Below, piece after piece: positions 1 to 8,580 of a DNA stretch of 64,000 bases. Made by a program: the position numbers and the translations under genes. The DNA is from Polaribacter sp. (lineage in GTDB: Bacteria > Bacteroidota > Bacteroidia > Flavobacteriales > Flavobacteriaceae): the NCBI GenBank assembly GCA_029238315.1, contig JAQWGI010000037.1, positions 1 to 64,000 on the forward strand, given 5' to 3'. Under the pieces are notes generated by a model. That model had not been told where the DNA came from. It worked only from the letters and a program-made list of their open reading frames with translations, and searched no databases. Within the stretch, counting starts at the first letter, position 1. The number at the start of each line of letters is the position of its first letter.

Positions 1-1
1 T

Positions 2-466
2 CCATCAGATTTTACATCTGTAGGTGATAAATTAGAAGTTCAAGTATTAGAATTAGATGTTGAAGGTCGTAAATTAAACTTAGGACACAAACAAACTCAA
101 GACAATCCTTGGGATGCTCACGAAGCAACTTACGCAATAGATTCTTTACATGAAGGAACAATTTCTGACAAAAATGATAAAGGAGCTACTGTAACATTTG
201 CTGATGGAGTTGAAGGTTTTGCACCAACACGTTTCTTAGATAAAGAAGATGGTGGAAAGTTAGAAAAAGGAGATGCTGCACAATTTAAAGTTTTAGAATT
301 TTCTAAAGAATACAGAAGAATTGTAGTTTCTCATACATCTATCTTTAAAGCAGAAGAAAAGAAGAATGTAAAAGCTGCTGCTAAGAAATCTGCAGAGGCA
401 GAAAAAACAACTCTTGGAGACATTAGTGGTTTAGCAGACTTAAAGAAAAAAATGGAAGGTAAATAA
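2..466 (+). CDS. rpsA: 30S ribosomal protein S1, C-terminal part (partial)
   Basis: The gene enters the window from the left; only its last 154 codons are present and the frame is open from base 2. The peptide holds the end of one S1 (OB-fold) RNA-binding repeat, where GRKLNLGHKQ is followed by NPWDA, a spacing typical of S1. A complete S1 repeat follows at about residues 50-120 (LHEGTISDKNDKGATVTF, then FKVLEFSKEYRRIVVSH). The tail is Lys/Ala/Glu-rich and ends KKKMEGK, as in Bacteroidota S1 proteins. Protein S1 binds mRNA on the 30S subunit and helps initiation in organisms that barely use Shine-Dalgarno pairing. A strong terminator follows 25 bases after the stop. Confidence 0.93.
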   Translation, partial: PSDFTSVGDKLEVQVLELDVEGRKLNLGHKQTQDNPWDAHEATYAIDSLHEGTISDKNDKGATVTFADGVEGFAPTRFLDKEDGGKLEKGDAAQFKVLEFSKEYRRIVVSHTSIFKAEEKKNVKAAAKKSAEAEKTTLGDISGLADLKKKMEGK

Positions 467-490
467 ACCAACATTTTAATTCATACTTAA

Positions 491-519
491 AAACCGTTGT
501 ATTTTACAACGGTTTTTTT
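491..519 (+). terminator. Rho-independent terminator of rpsA
   Basis: An 11-bp perfect stem (AAACCGTTGTA with TACAACGGTTT, 3-base loop) is followed by a T-run. Confidence 0.9.
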
Positions 520-540
520 ATTTTAGTACCTTAATTATAT

Positions 541-1023
541 ATGATGAAAAAAAGAGTAGTATTAGTAGTGGTTATTTTATTCTGTTTTATAAATGTAAAT
601 GCACAAAATAATGAACCAGAGATAAACATTGGCGGTAATTTAGGAATCGTTACCAATAGTAATTCGCAAGTAGTTTTAGGCTTAGATGGCGAAATGCTAT
701 TTGAAGTAGATCCCAATTTTAAAGTAGGAGCTGCATCTGGTTTTATTTTTACAACTAAAAATAATGGTGTCTTACTTCCTGTTGCAGCATCTGGAAGATT
801 TAAAGCAAATAATACATTTGATTTAGGGTTGGATTTAGGGTATGCCTTGCCAATAAATAAAAGTAGCGGAAGCTTGTATGTAAGACCAATGATTACGTAT
901 AAACTTGCAAGTGATTACATACTTAAATTTAGTTATTCTGGCTTGAATAAAACAGGGTATTTAAATGTAGGAATTCTTTTTAAACTAAACACCAGTAAGC
1001 AATCATTTTCGGTATCTTTTTAA
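541..1023 (+). CDS. Small secreted outer-membrane-type beta-barrel protein
   Basis: The 160-residue product begins with a signal peptide: Lys/Arg, a hydrophobic core, then NVNA before Gln at about residue 22. The mature part is built of alternating polar/hydrophobic strands rich in Gly, Asn and aromatics (INIGGNLGIVTN, FDLGLDLGYALP, YVRPMITYKLA) and ends with a strand finishing in Phe (FSVSF), as outer-membrane barrels do. It could be a small porin-like or OmpW/OmpX-like protein; no specific family is recognised. Two adjacent ATG codons (541 and 544) are possible starts. The gene lies alone after the rpsA terminator, with 187 bases before the next gene. Confidence 0.75.
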   Translation: MMKKRVVLVVVILFCFINVNAQNNEPEINIGGNLGIVTNSNSQVVLGLDGEMLFEVDPNFKVGAASGFIFTTKNNGVLLPVAASGRFKANNTFDLGLDLGYALPINKSSGSLYVRPMITYKLASDYILKFSYSGLNKTGYLNVGILFKLNTSKQSFSVSF

Positions 1024-1065
1024 ATAGAAAACATTAAAAAAATAAAAACTATAATTATTTATTAC

Positions 1066-1098
1066 TGTCAATTTTTTTATTAATCCAATTTATTGACA
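1066..1098. promoter_or_regulatory. Imperfectly explained inverted repeat upstream of the beta-lactamase-like gene
   Basis: TGTCAAT at 1066-1072 and ATTGACA at 1092-1098 form a perfect 7-bp dyad with a 19-base spacer, in the 187-base gap between two genes. It could be an operator or a weak hairpin. No regulator is known and such a dyad could arise by chance in AT-rich DNA. Confidence 0.25.
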
Positions 1099-1210
1099 AA
1101 GAAGGAAGTTATAGAACAATACAATACAGTATTCTTTCTTTTGTGATTCTATTTGTTATCTATGAGAAACTTATAAAAAAGAAGAATTAAATTTTACACA
1201 AACTATCGTT

Positions 1211-2107
1211 ATGATTAAATCTCTAAAACCAATTTTATTAGTAGCACTATTCTCTATTGTAATTTCTTGTAATGACAATTCAAAATCAATTGACAAATTA
1301 AAATCTTCGATAGAAAATCAAATTTCAAAAATTGATGGTGATGTAGCTGTCGCTTTTTTAGATTTATCTGATGCTAACAATCAGGTATTTATAAATGTTG
1401 ATGAAAAGTTTCATGCAGCAAGCACCATGAAAGTTCCTGTGATGATTGAATTGTACAAACAACAAGCTGAAGGGAAACTCAATTTAAACGATTCTATACT
1501 GCTTAAAAACCAGTTTAAAAGTATTGTTGATGGCAGTTTGTATTCAATGGATATTGGAGAAGATAGTGATGATGTTATTTATAGTAAAATAGGAATGCAA
1601 CAAAAAATGTACGATTTAATGTACAGCATGATTATTCTAAGCAGCAACTTAGCAACAAATGTTTTAATTGAAGTTGTTGATGCAAAGAAAACCACAGCAA
1701 CCATGCGAACATTGGGTGCAGATAAGATTCAAGTTTTAAGAGGAGTAGAAGATATGAAAGCATATGAGCAAGGTTTAAGTAATTCTACAACAGCAAATGA
1801 TTTATTGATGATTATGAAAGCCATTGCAACTGGTAAAGCTGGGACAAAAGAAGCTACTGAAAAAATGATTGCTATTTTAAAAGATCAAAAATGGAATGAT
1901 ATGATTCCGAAGTATTTGCCAAAAGGAGTAGAGGTTGCGCACAAAACCGGTTCAATAACGGGTGTACATCATGATGCTGCAATCGTTTTTCACCCAAACG
2001 GAAAGAAATATGTATTGGTACTGCTTTCTAAAAATCTTAAAGATTTTGACAAAGGAACCGATCAATTGGCACAAATTTCTAAATCGATTTACGATTTTAT
2101 GAATTAG
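1211..2107 (+). CDS. Class A beta-lactamase-like serine hydrolase, lipoprotein
   Basis: The 298-residue product starts with a lipoprotein signal (IVIS then Cys20). The rest follows the class A beta-lactamase/penicillin-recognising fold. The Ser-x-x-Lys catalytic motif STMK lies at 71-74. The SDN-loop position reads SSN (144-146), so the usual Asp is Ser. A Glu in the region of the omega loop (YEQG, about 185-188) could be the general base. KTG is at 245-247. It is probably a periplasmic, membrane-anchored hydrolase. Proteins of this type in flavobacteria may be beta-lactamases or peptidoglycan/peptide hydrolases; substrate cannot be told from sequence. It is a single-gene unit. Confidence 0.82.
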   Translation: MIKSLKPILLVALFSIVISCNDNSKSIDKLKSSIENQISKIDGDVAVAFLDLSDANNQVFINVDEKFHAASTMKVPVMIELYKQQAEGKLNLNDSILLKNQFKSIVDGSLYSMDIGEDSDDVIYSKIGMQQKMYDLMYSMIILSSNLATNVLIEVVDAKKTTATMRTLGADKIQVLRGVEDMKAYEQGLSNSTTANDLLMIMKAIATGKAGTKEATEKMIAILKDQKWNDMIPKYLPKGVEVAHKTGSITGVHHDAAIVFHPNGKKYVLVLLSKNLKDFDKGTDQLAQISKSIYDFMN

Positions 2108-2113
2108 AGCTTG

Positions 2114-2190
2114 TTTTGTCATCTCGATCTTGGTGGATAGGTCTCTTAATAAAGGTAAAGATTCCTTGGTTTCGTTTCACTTCTCTTTAA
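2114..2190. repeat. Degenerate REP-like intergenic repeat
   Basis: The stretch TTGTCATCTCGATC... followed by GGTCTC and, about 20 bases on, GATTCCTTGGTTTCG resembles the dispersed short palindromes (GTCATCTCGA..., GATTCCT...) common between genes in flavobacteria. It is a decayed copy; the pairing arms are no longer perfect. Recognition is by resemblance only. It lies in the 246-base gap before the mutase gene. Confidence 0.4.
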
Positions 2191-2305
2191 ATAATTTTTT
2201 ATTGTGTAAAAAAACGTATTGATTTTATTAAGTTAATGATTTTTTTTGTTTTAAAGAAAAGCCAACTTTCCACATTTTAACTTTCCAACTTAATTACTTT
2301 TCATT

Positions 2306-2313
2306 TATATTTG
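2306..2313 (+). promoter_or_regulatory. Candidate -7 box (TATATTTG) for the mutase gene
   Basis: It is a perfect match to the Bacteroidota -7 consensus TAnnTTTG, 40 bases before the start codon. No clear TTG -33 element is seen at the usual distance. Confidence 0.5.
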
Positions 2314-2353
2314 TTAAGCAATACTGAATCAAGTTTTGTTTAATAAATAAACT

Positions 2354-3763
2354 ATGACATTAATAAAATCAATCTCTGGAATTAGAGGTACCATTGGAGG
2401 AAAAACAGCCGATAATTTAACACCAATCGATGCTGTAAAATTTGCTTCTGCGTATGGTGCTTTTATTCTAGAAAGAAATATAAATAAAACTAAATCAAGT
2501 TCAGCACGTTTAAAAGTTGTTATTGGAAGAGATGCACGTATTTCTGGTAAAATGATTTCTAGTTTGGTTGCTAATACTCTGGTAGGATTAGGAATTGATG
2601 TAATTGATTTAGGGTTGTCTACAACACCAACCGTTGAAGTTGCTGTTCCTTTAGAAAAAGCAGATGGCGGAATTATTTTAACCGCCTCTCACAATCCAAA
2701 ACAATGGAACGCTCTAAAACTGTTAAATGAAAAAGGGGAGTTTTTAAATGGAGCAGAAGGTGAGTTGATTTTGCAAAAAGCAGTAAACGAAGATTTTACA
2801 TTTGCAGATGTAGATGATTTAGGAACCTACTCAAAAGATAAATCGTATTTGAAAAAACACATACAAGAAGTTCTTAATTTAGAATTGGTAGACGTTGAAG
2901 CAATTAAAAAAGCTAACTTTAAAGTAGTGGTAGATGGGGTTAATTCTACTGGCGGAATTTTTATTCCGGCTTTGCTTAAAGAATTAAACGTAGAATGTGT
3001 AGAATTGTTTTGCACACCCAACGGAGAATTTCCTCACAATCCAGAACCTTTAAAAGAACATTTAACTGATATTTCTGAATTGGTGGTGAAAGAAAAAGCT
3101 GATTTAGGAATTGTAGTAGATCCAGACGTAGATCGTTTGGCGTTAATTTCAGAAGATGGTTCTATGTTTGGAGAAGAGTATACCTTAGTTGCTTGTGCAG
3201 ATTATGTTTTAGGAAAATTAGGTGGTGGCAATACAGTTTCTAATTTGTCTTCTTCTAGAGCTTTGCGTGATGTTACCGAAATTCATGGAGGAGTCTATAC
3301 TGCTTCTGCAGTTGGAGAGGTTAATGTAGTTGTTAAAATGAAAGAAACCAATACGGTAATTGGAGGTGAAGGAAACGGTGGAATAATCTATCCTGCTTCG
3401 CATTACGGTAGAGATTCTTTAGTAGGTGTTGCGCTATTTTTATCGCATTTAGCAAACAAAAATATTTCTTGTAAAGAACTAAGAGATTCATATCCAAGTT
3501 ACTTTATGAGTAAAAATAAAATTCAATTAACACCACAGATTAATGTAGATGCCGTTCTAGAAACTATGGCTTCTAAATATAAAGATGAAGATGTAAATAC
3601 TATTGATGGTGTGAAAATTGATTTTGCAAATGAATGGGTTCATTTACGTAAGTCTAATACAGAACCTATTATTAGAATTTATACAGAGAGTACTTCGCAA
3701 GAAAATGCAGATCAATTAGCAGTACGTTTTATTAAAGAGATTGAAGATGTTATCGCAAAATAA
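2354..3763 (+). CDS. glmM: Phosphoglucosamine mutase / phosphomannomutase family
   Basis: The product interconverts 6-phospho and 1-phospho hexoses, most likely glucosamine-phosphate for UDP-GlcNAc and peptidoglycan synthesis. All four family signatures are present in 469 residues: RGTIGG near the start, the phosphoserine loop TASHNP with Ser112, the Mg2+-binding DPDVDR (256-261), the sugar-binding GGEGNGG (337-343), and a C-terminal phosphate-binding KSNTEPIIRIYTE. Length is normal (about 450-470). Bacteroidota versions are annotated as either GlmM or phosphomannomutase, so the exact sugar is uncertain. The next gene overlaps its 3' end by 17 bases, indicating a shared transcript. Confidence 0.88.
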   Translation: MTLIKSISGIRGTIGGKTADNLTPIDAVKFASAYGAFILERNINKTKSSSARLKVVIGRDARISGKMISSLVANTLVGLGIDVIDLGLSTTPTVEVAVPLEKADGGIILTASHNPKQWNALKLLNEKGEFLNGAEGELILQKAVNEDFTFADVDDLGTYSKDKSYLKKHIQEVLNLELVDVEAIKKANFKVVVDGVNSTGGIFIPALLKELNVECVELFCTPNGEFPHNPEPLKEHLTDISELVVKEKADLGIVVDPDVDRLALISEDGSMFGEEYTLVACADYVLGKLGGGNTVSNLSSSRALRDVTEIHGGVYTASAVGEVNVVVKMKETNTVIGGEGNGGIIYPASHYGRDSLVGVALFLSHLANKNISCKELRDSYPSYFMSKNKIQLTPQINVDAVLETMASKYKDEDVNTIDGVKIDFANEWVHLRKSNTEPIIRIYTESTSQENADQLAVRFIKEIEDVIAK

Positions 3764-4601
3764 ACAACAAATTAGTTTAATTCTTTGCTTTTTTTTAGCA
3801 AGTGGTATTGTTTTTGCTCAGCAAAAAAAGAAGCAAACCAATAAAGGGAAAATGTTTGTGTATTGGGGCTGGAATCGCGCTAATTATTCAGACTCAGACA
3901 TTCATTTTAAAGGTGAAAATTATGATTTTACATTATCCAATGTAAAGGCAAAAGATAAAGTAACTCGTTTTTCATTTTATGATTATTTTCATCCAACACG
4001 TATTACAATTCCGCAAACCAATGTTAGAGTTGGTTATTTTTTTCATGAAAATTACACTATTTCTATTGGTGTAGATCATATGAAATATGTGATGACTTCC
4101 TACCCATATCAAAGAGTAAAAATTAATGGAGTTATAAATACCGGTGGAAAATTTGATAATAATTACAACAATGATGATTTAATTTTATCAAATGAGTTTT
4201 TACTTTTTGAGCATACAGATGGTTTAAACTATGTAAATGTAGAACTAAAGCGTTTTGATGACTTGAGTTATTTAATTGGTTTAAATGATCCTTATGTGTC
4301 AATCAATCTAACAGAAGGTTTTGGTGTAGGGTTTTTATATCCGAAAACAAACGCAACTCTTTTTGAGAACGAAAGATATGATGACTTTAATGTTGCAGGT
4401 TGGGGAGTTTCTGCAAGCATAGGCCTAAATATTACATTCTTAAAACACTTTTTTGTGCAATCAGATTTTAAATATGGCTTTATTAATATGCCCAATATTA
4501 GAACCACAAAAGACAAGGTAGATTCGGCATCTCAAAAATTTACATTTTTTGAAAGAACATTAGTTTTTGGTGCTAGGTTTAATATTTTAAATAAAAAATA
4601 G
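3747..4601 (+). CDS. Outer-membrane beta-barrel-like protein
   Basis: The start is taken at ATG 3747; an upstream TTG at 3741 is also in frame. The product (284 residues) has a signal peptide (LILCFFLASGIVFAQ) followed by a short Lys/Gln-rich linker and a Tyr/Phe/Asn-rich region with alternating strands (FVYWGWNRANYSD, VRVGYFFHENYTISIGVDH). It ends in a typical barrel terminus (VFGARFNILNKK). It is probably an outer-membrane protein of unknown function conserved in flavobacteria. The start overlaps the 3' end of the mutase by 17 bases and its stop abuts the next ATG directly, so three genes form one operon. Confidence 0.75.
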   Translation: MLSQNKQQISLILCFFLASGIVFAQQKKKQTNKGKMFVYWGWNRANYSDSDIHFKGENYDFTLSNVKAKDKVTRFSFYDYFHPTRITIPQTNVRVGYFFHENYTISIGVDHMKYVMTSYPYQRVKINGVINTGGKFDNNYNNDDLILSNEFLLFEHTDGLNYVNVELKRFDDLSYLIGLNDPYVSINLTEGFGVGFLYPKTNATLFENERYDDFNVAGWGVSASIGLNITFLKHFFVQSDFKYGFINMPNIRTTKDKVDSASQKFTFFERTLVFGARFNILNKK

Positions 4602-6071
4602 ATGATATCTTTAGAGCGCTATTTTGAACAATTTCGAGAGAATATTGTTGGTGTAGACCAAACATTTGTATCGGCTTATGGCGAACAAAAATTAATTTAT
4701 ACAGATTGGACCGCTAGCGGAAGGTTGTATAGACCAATAGAAGAAAAATTATTGAACGACTTCGGACCTTTCGTAGCAAATACGCATACAGAAACTGCCA
4801 CTAGTGGTGCTGTAATGACATTAGCATACCAAGAAGCTAGAAATATTATTAAGCACCACGTAAACGCAAGTTCAGATGATGTATTAATTACTGAAGGTTC
4901 TGGTATGACAGGTGTTGTAAATAAATTTCAACGAATCTTAGGGTTAAAAATATGTGATTCTTTAAAAGAGTTTACAAATATACCAGACCAAATAAAACCG
5001 ATTGTTTTTGTTTCTCATATGGAGCATCATTCTAATCAAACCTCTTGGTTAGAAACTATTGCAGATGTAGAAGTTATTCCTTGTGATAAATCTGGCTTAT
5101 TATGCTTTGATAGTTTAGAGGAACTTCTTAAAAAATACGAAGATAGACTTATAAAAATTACTTCAATTACAGCAGCATCTAATGTAACCGGTATCATAAC
5201 AGATTATCATAAAGTTGCCAAAATAACTCACAAATACAACGGATTGTGTTTTGTAGATTTTGCATGTTCTGCTCCTTACGTAGATATTGATATGCATCCA
5301 GAAGATGAAGCATCTTATTTAGATGCAATTTTCTTTTCTCCTCATAAATTTTTAGGTGGTCCGGGAACTTCTGGCGTGCTAATTTTTAATAAAAAACTAT
5401 ATAAAAATAGGGTGCCTGATAATCCAGGAGGAGGTACCGTAAGTTATACGAATCCTTGGGGAGATCATGATTATTTCGATGATATTGAAACTAGAGAAGA
5501 TGGTGGTACGCCAGCGTTTTTACAAACGATTAAAATTGCTTTGTGTATTCAATTGAAAGAGAAAATGAATACAGACAAAATTCATGCTAGAGAAGAAGAG
5601 ATTAATGCAAAAATATTTGCTTGTTTAGAGGCAATTCCGAATCTAAATATCTTAGCGCCAGAACATAAAAAACGTTTAGGTATATTCTCTTTTTATGTTG
5701 ATAATGTGCATTTTAATTTAATTGTAAAATTACTAAATGATCGTTTTGGTATTCAAACCAGAGGTGGTTGTTCTTGCGCAGGAACGTATGGTCATTTTTT
5801 GTTAAATGTAGATCAGCAAACTTCTAAAGCTATTGAAAAACAAATTATTGAAGGTTGTTCAGTAGAGAAACCAGGTTGGATTCGTTTGTCAATCCACCCT
5901 ACATTAAGAGATACAGAAGTTGATTTTATTTGCGAAGGGTTAAAGGCAGTTTGTCAGAATGTAGAAATTTGGAAAAATGACTATGAATACGATGCTGTAA
6001 ATAATGATTACAAACACAAATCATATCAGTTAATGGAAAGGAAACTGGTAAAAAAATGGTTTGCAATATGA
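4602..6071 (+). CDS. PLP-dependent class V aminotransferase / cysteine-desulfurase-like enzyme
   Basis: This 489-residue fold-type I PLP enzyme carries the class V pattern. YTDWTASGRLYRP sits near the start, VSHMEHHSNQTSW (about 137-149) lies over the cofactor, VDFACSAPYVDID follows, and FFSPHKFLGGPGTSG carries the Schiff-base lysine Lys249. A Cys-containing loop RGGCSCAGTYG near residue 393 recalls the catalytic Cys loop of cysteine desulfurases and selenocysteine lyases. The product could therefore be a desulfurase-like enzyme or an aminotransferase; substrate is unknown. Its ATG follows the preceding stop with no gap. A separate NifS/IscS-type desulfurase lies at 32395-33531, so this one probably has a different role. 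Confidence 0.83.
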   Translation: MISLERYFEQFRENIVGVDQTFVSAYGEQKLIYTDWTASGRLYRPIEEKLLNDFGPFVANTHTETATSGAVMTLAYQEARNIIKHHVNASSDDVLITEGSGMTGVVNKFQRILGLKICDSLKEFTNIPDQIKPIVFVSHMEHHSNQTSWLETIADVEVIPCDKSGLLCFDSLEELLKKYEDRLIKITSITAASNVTGIITDYHKVAKITHKYNGLCFVDFACSAPYVDIDMHPEDEASYLDAIFFSPHKFLGGPGTSGVLIFNKKLYKNRVPDNPGGGTVSYTNPWGDHDYFDDIETREDGGTPAFLQTIKIALCIQLKEKMNTDKIHAREEEINAKIFACLEAIPNLNILAPEHKKRLGIFSFYVDNVHFNLIVKLLNDRFGIQTRGGCSCAGTYGHFLLNVDQQTSKAIEKQIIEGCSVEKPGWIRLSIHPTLRDTEVDFICEGLKAVCQNVEIWKNDYEYDAVNNDYKHKSYQLMERKLVKKWFAI

Positions 6072-6074
6072 TGC

Positions 6075-6108
6075 AAAAAACTCTTGAAATCTACTTAAGA
6101 GTTTTTTT
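6075..6108. terminator. Bidirectional terminator between convergent genes
   Basis: AAAAAACTCTT pairs with AAGAGTTTTTT (11 bp, 11-base loop), giving T-runs on both strands. It serves the plus-strand operon ending at 6071 and the minus-strand acyltransferase, whose stop codon overlaps it. Confidence 0.85.
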
Positions 6109-6988
6109 ATTTTGGTGATTTGTCTTTGTGTTTAAATCTTTTGTGAGACCACAAATAATGAGCAGGTTCTTCTTTTATCAAAGCTTCGGTAATTTTTAAA
6201 TAGCGATCCATGATTTGATAATCTTCAAAATCATTTGGTTGCGTAGTAATGGTCTCAAATTCAATTTCGTAATATCCTCTTTTTACTTTTCTGCAGCTAT
6301 AATTTATTACAGCACAATCAAACTTTTTAGAGAGCATTTCTGCACCAGTATGGATTGGCACTTTAACACCAAAAAATTCTTTCCAGTAGTATGTTTTTTT
6401 CAACTGAGGAGACTGATCACTCAGTAAAATATATAAACCTTGCTTTTTATTTTTAATGTTGGTCATCATATATTTTATGAAATCTGTTGTTTTAAAACCT
6501 GTTATACCGTATTTAGTTCGGTTCTTTTTTATTACTTTTTCAAAGTGTTTGTTTTCTAATTTTGTGTAAGCGGCAAATACATCAATATTTAAAACAAAAG
6601 GTATCGAAGTAATCCATTCCCAATTTGCGTAGTGAGCGCCCAGTAAAATAATGCTTTTACCTTCTTTGGCTACTTCATTTATAATTTCTGGGTTTTTAAA
6701 CCGGTATCTTTTTTTTATTTCTTTTTCTGAGATAGAAAAACTTTTGATACTCTCAATAAATAGATCTGTAAAATGTTTAAAAAAACGCTTTCTGATCTCT
6801 TTTAATTCTGAAATTGATTTTTCTGGAAACGTTAATTTCAAGTTATTTAAAACAACAGTTTTTCGATAACCTATGATGTAAAACAATAAGTAATATAACC
6901 CGTTAGAAATTAAATATAATATAGGAAAAGGCAGTTTAGATAGCAGCCAAATAAAAGGGGCAGATATATAGAAAATAAGTTTATGCAT
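6107..6988 (-). CDS. Lysophospholipid / lipid A acyltransferase (LpxL/HtrB family)
   Basis: The 293-residue inner-membrane protein has a hydrophobic N-terminus (about residues 1-40) followed by the HtrB/LpxL acyltransferase domain. The catalytic H-x4-E motif reads HYANWE with His119 and Glu124, inside IILLGAHYANWEW. Later landmarks are ILLSDQSP and a C-terminal LWSHKRFK, as in this family. It should transfer a secondary acyl chain to a lipid A precursor at the cytoplasmic face of the inner membrane. Length is normal. Whether the substrate is lipid A or an ornithine/amino lipid cannot be decided here. An LpxR-like deacylase (29055-29996) also occurs in the window. Confidence 0.87.
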   Translation of the reverse strand: MHKLIFYISAPFIWLLSKLPFPILYLISNGLYYLLFYIIGYRKTVVLNNLKLTFPEKSISELKEIRKRFFKHFTDLFIESIKSFSISEKEIKKRYRFKNPEIINEVAKEGKSIILLGAHYANWEWITSIPFVLNIDVFAAYTKLENKHFEKVIKKNRTKYGITGFKTTDFIKYMMTNIKNKKQGLYILLSDQSPQLKKTYYWKEFFGVKVPIHTGAEMLSKKFDCAVINYSCRKVKRGYYEIEFETITTQPNDFEDYQIMDRYLKITEALIKEEPAHYLWSHKRFKHKDKSPK

Positions 6989-7060
6989 GAGAAATTTTGA
7001 ATTGCAAATATCGGATATAATTTTCTTATACAGAAACCATTTTTTTAGACACTTTTACGT

Positions 7061-7068
7061 TAAGTTTG
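7061..7068 (+). promoter_or_regulatory. Candidate -7 box (TAAGTTTG) for the rhomboid gene
   Basis: It matches TAnnTTTG perfectly and lies 20 bases before the ATG. No TTG -33 element is visible at 19-20 bases. Confidence 0.5.
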
Positions 7069-7088
7069 TATACAAATAGTAACAAAAA

Positions 7089-7733
7089 ATGAATCAATTT
7101 GTATTAGGGATTATTATTGTAAATGTTTTAACATCAATAAAAGGGTTTAACGAACCTATTTTCTTAGATAGGTATAAATTTCAAGTTAGTAAAATACTAA
7201 AGGGAGAAAAATTAAGAATGGTTACTTCTGGTTTTTTACATGTAGATTGGATGCATTTAGGTTTTAATATGTATGCATTGTATTTGTTTGGAGATATTGT
7301 TGCTGGTTTTATGGGTAATGTTTATTTTTTAATTATTTACCTTGGAAGCTTGCTAGCCGGAAACATGTATTCAATTTATTATCATAAAAATGAATCATAT
7401 TATAGTGCTGTTGGAGCTTCAGGTGCAGTTTCAGGAATTTTATATGCTGCTATTTTATTGTATCCTGATATGACGTTAATGCTGTTTCCTTTACCTATAC
7501 CAATTCCTGCTTATATTTTTGGTGTTGGATATTTAATATATTCTATTTACGGAATGAAAAAACAACTTGGTAATATTGGACATTCTGCACATTTAGGCGG
7601 TGCAATTGGCGGATTTACACTTACAATTCTATTCATTCCAAATCTTATTTTTAAGCATCCCTTAATGGTAGGTTTGTTAGCAGTTCCTATATTGTTGTTG
7701 CTACTTTTTGGAGATAAACTTAAGAATTTATAA
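7089..7733 (+). CDS. Rhomboid-family intramembrane serine protease
   Basis: The 214-residue multi-pass membrane protein has the rhomboid core of six helices. The oxyanion-associated HLGFN (His56, Asn60) lies in the second helix. The catalytic Ser111 is in GASGAVSG, and the partner His168 is in GHSAHLGGAIGG. The enzyme should cleave helical membrane substrates within the inner membrane; targets are unknown. Length is that of a minimal bacterial rhomboid without extra domains. It is a single-gene unit with its own promoter box and terminator. Confidence 0.92.
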   Translation: MNQFVLGIIIVNVLTSIKGFNEPIFLDRYKFQVSKILKGEKLRMVTSGFLHVDWMHLGFNMYALYLFGDIVAGFMGNVYFLIIYLGSLLAGNMYSIYYHKNESYYSAVGASGAVSGILYAAILLYPDMTLMLFPLPIPIPAYIFGVGYLIYSIYGMKKQLGNIGHSAHLGGAIGGFTLTILFIPNLIFKHPLMVGLLAVPILLLLLFGDKLKNL

Positions 7734-7740
7734 AGCATAA

Positions 7741-7770
7741 AAAAACCGAAACATTTGCTTCGGTTTTTTT
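7741..7770. terminator. Bidirectional terminator (rhomboid gene and tRNA-Gly)
   Basis: AAAAACCGAA pairs with TTCGGTTTTT, giving T-runs in both directions. It separates the convergent rhomboid gene and tRNA-Gly. Confidence 0.85.
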
Positions 7771-7771
7771 G

Positions 7772-7844
7772 AGCGAAAGACCGGGTTCGAACCGGCGACA
7801 TTCAGCTTGGAAGGCTGACGCTCTACCAACTGAGCTACTTTCGC
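7772..7844 (-). tRNA. tRNA-Gly (UCC)
   Basis: Read on the minus strand, a complete cloverleaf is present. The acceptor GCGAAAG pairs with CTTTCGC, the D arm carries AGTTGGTAG, the anticodon stem is TCAGC/GCTGA with loop CTTCCAA (anticodon UCC at 7809-7811), and the T arm carries GGTTCGAACC. CCA is not encoded. The anticodon reads GGA/GGG-type Gly codons, GGA being common in this AT-rich genome. Confidence 0.96.
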
Positions 7845-7858
7845 ATGGTAAAGAGCTG

Positions 7859-7888
7859 CAAATATAAGAGCATTCTTCGATTCTACAA
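7859..7888 (-). promoter_or_regulatory. Promoter of tRNA-Gly (TTG-N19-TATATTTG)
   Basis: On the minus strand a TTG (-33) is followed after 19 bases by TATATTTG (-7), 14 bases before the tRNA 5' end. The same arrangement occurs before the CAU tRNA and HU. Confidence 0.75.
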
Positions 7889-8085
7889 TGATTATTTAAA
7901 AAAAAAATAATAATTTTTGCCGCTTTTTTGCTAACGTTCAGAAAATGAAAGTTATAGGTAAAACAGTTTCCTTTAAGTTTATTTGTGTATTTATGAACCT
8001 ATATAATTCTATTTACAATAGATGTTAATTAGCTTTTTAAAAATTGTATCTTTACTGCAAGTCAAACAATAGTAACTTTTTTAAG

Positions 8086-8514
8086 ATGTTCGTTACAACC
8101 ATACCTGCTGAAGAAACCTATCAAATCCGATTAGATGTTTTGAGAAAAGGAATTGACTTACCTGCTCAATTTTCTGGAGATTTTGATGAAGATACATTTC
8201 ACTTAGGTGTTTTTGAAAACAATGTTTTAGTCGGAGTTTCTAGTTTTATGAAAACAGAAAATAAGCATTTTAAATCTAAACAATTTCAATTAAGAGGCAT
8301 GGCTATGCTAGAAAAATTTAGAGGTAAGGGTTTAGGTAAATTAATGATTGGCAAAGCGTTGAGTGTTTTAAGAGATCGTGAAATTGATGTGCTTTGGTGT
8401 AATGCAAGAGAAGCGGCACTTCAATTTTATGTAAAGCAAGGATTTCTTATACAAGGAAGTATGTTTGAAATCAATAAAATAGGCAATCACTACATGTTGT
8501 TTAAAAATATTTAA
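8086..8514 (+). CDS. GNAT-family N-acetyltransferase
   Basis: The start is taken at ATG 8086, as the longer frame would need a TTG at 8044 and would include an unconserved, Asn/Ser-rich leader. The 142-residue product has the GNAT core: FHLGVFENNVLVGVSSF (strands 2-3), LRGMAMLEKFRGKGLGKLM with the acetyl-CoA loop RGKGLG (79-84), and VLWCNAREAALQFYVKQGF, where YVKQGF is the usual motif B Tyr loop. The product should transfer an acetyl group from acetyl-CoA to an amine; the acceptor is unknown. It is upstream of the phosphorelay genes but probably separate (66-base gap). Confidence 0.85.
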   Translation: MFVTTIPAEETYQIRLDVLRKGIDLPAQFSGDFDEDTFHLGVFENNVLVGVSSFMKTENKHFKSKQFQLRGMAMLEKFRGKGLGKLMIGKALSVLRDREIDVLWCNAREAALQFYVKQGFLIQGSMFEINKIGNHYMLFKNI

Positions 8515-8580
8515 ATATATTTATAGCATATCTTAATATAAGGTAAAAAAAACACTAGTTAACTTTAATAGAAATCTTTA

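Noticed and set aside
3741..3746. TTG start at 3741 for the outer-membrane protein
   Set aside because: The ATG two codons on (3747) gives an equally good signal peptide and TTG starts are rarer.
8044..8085. Longer N-terminus of the GNAT protein from a TTG start
   Set aside because: The added 14 residues are Asn/Ser-rich and lie over a promoter-like TATCTTTA sequence; ATG 8086 starts the GNAT fold properly.
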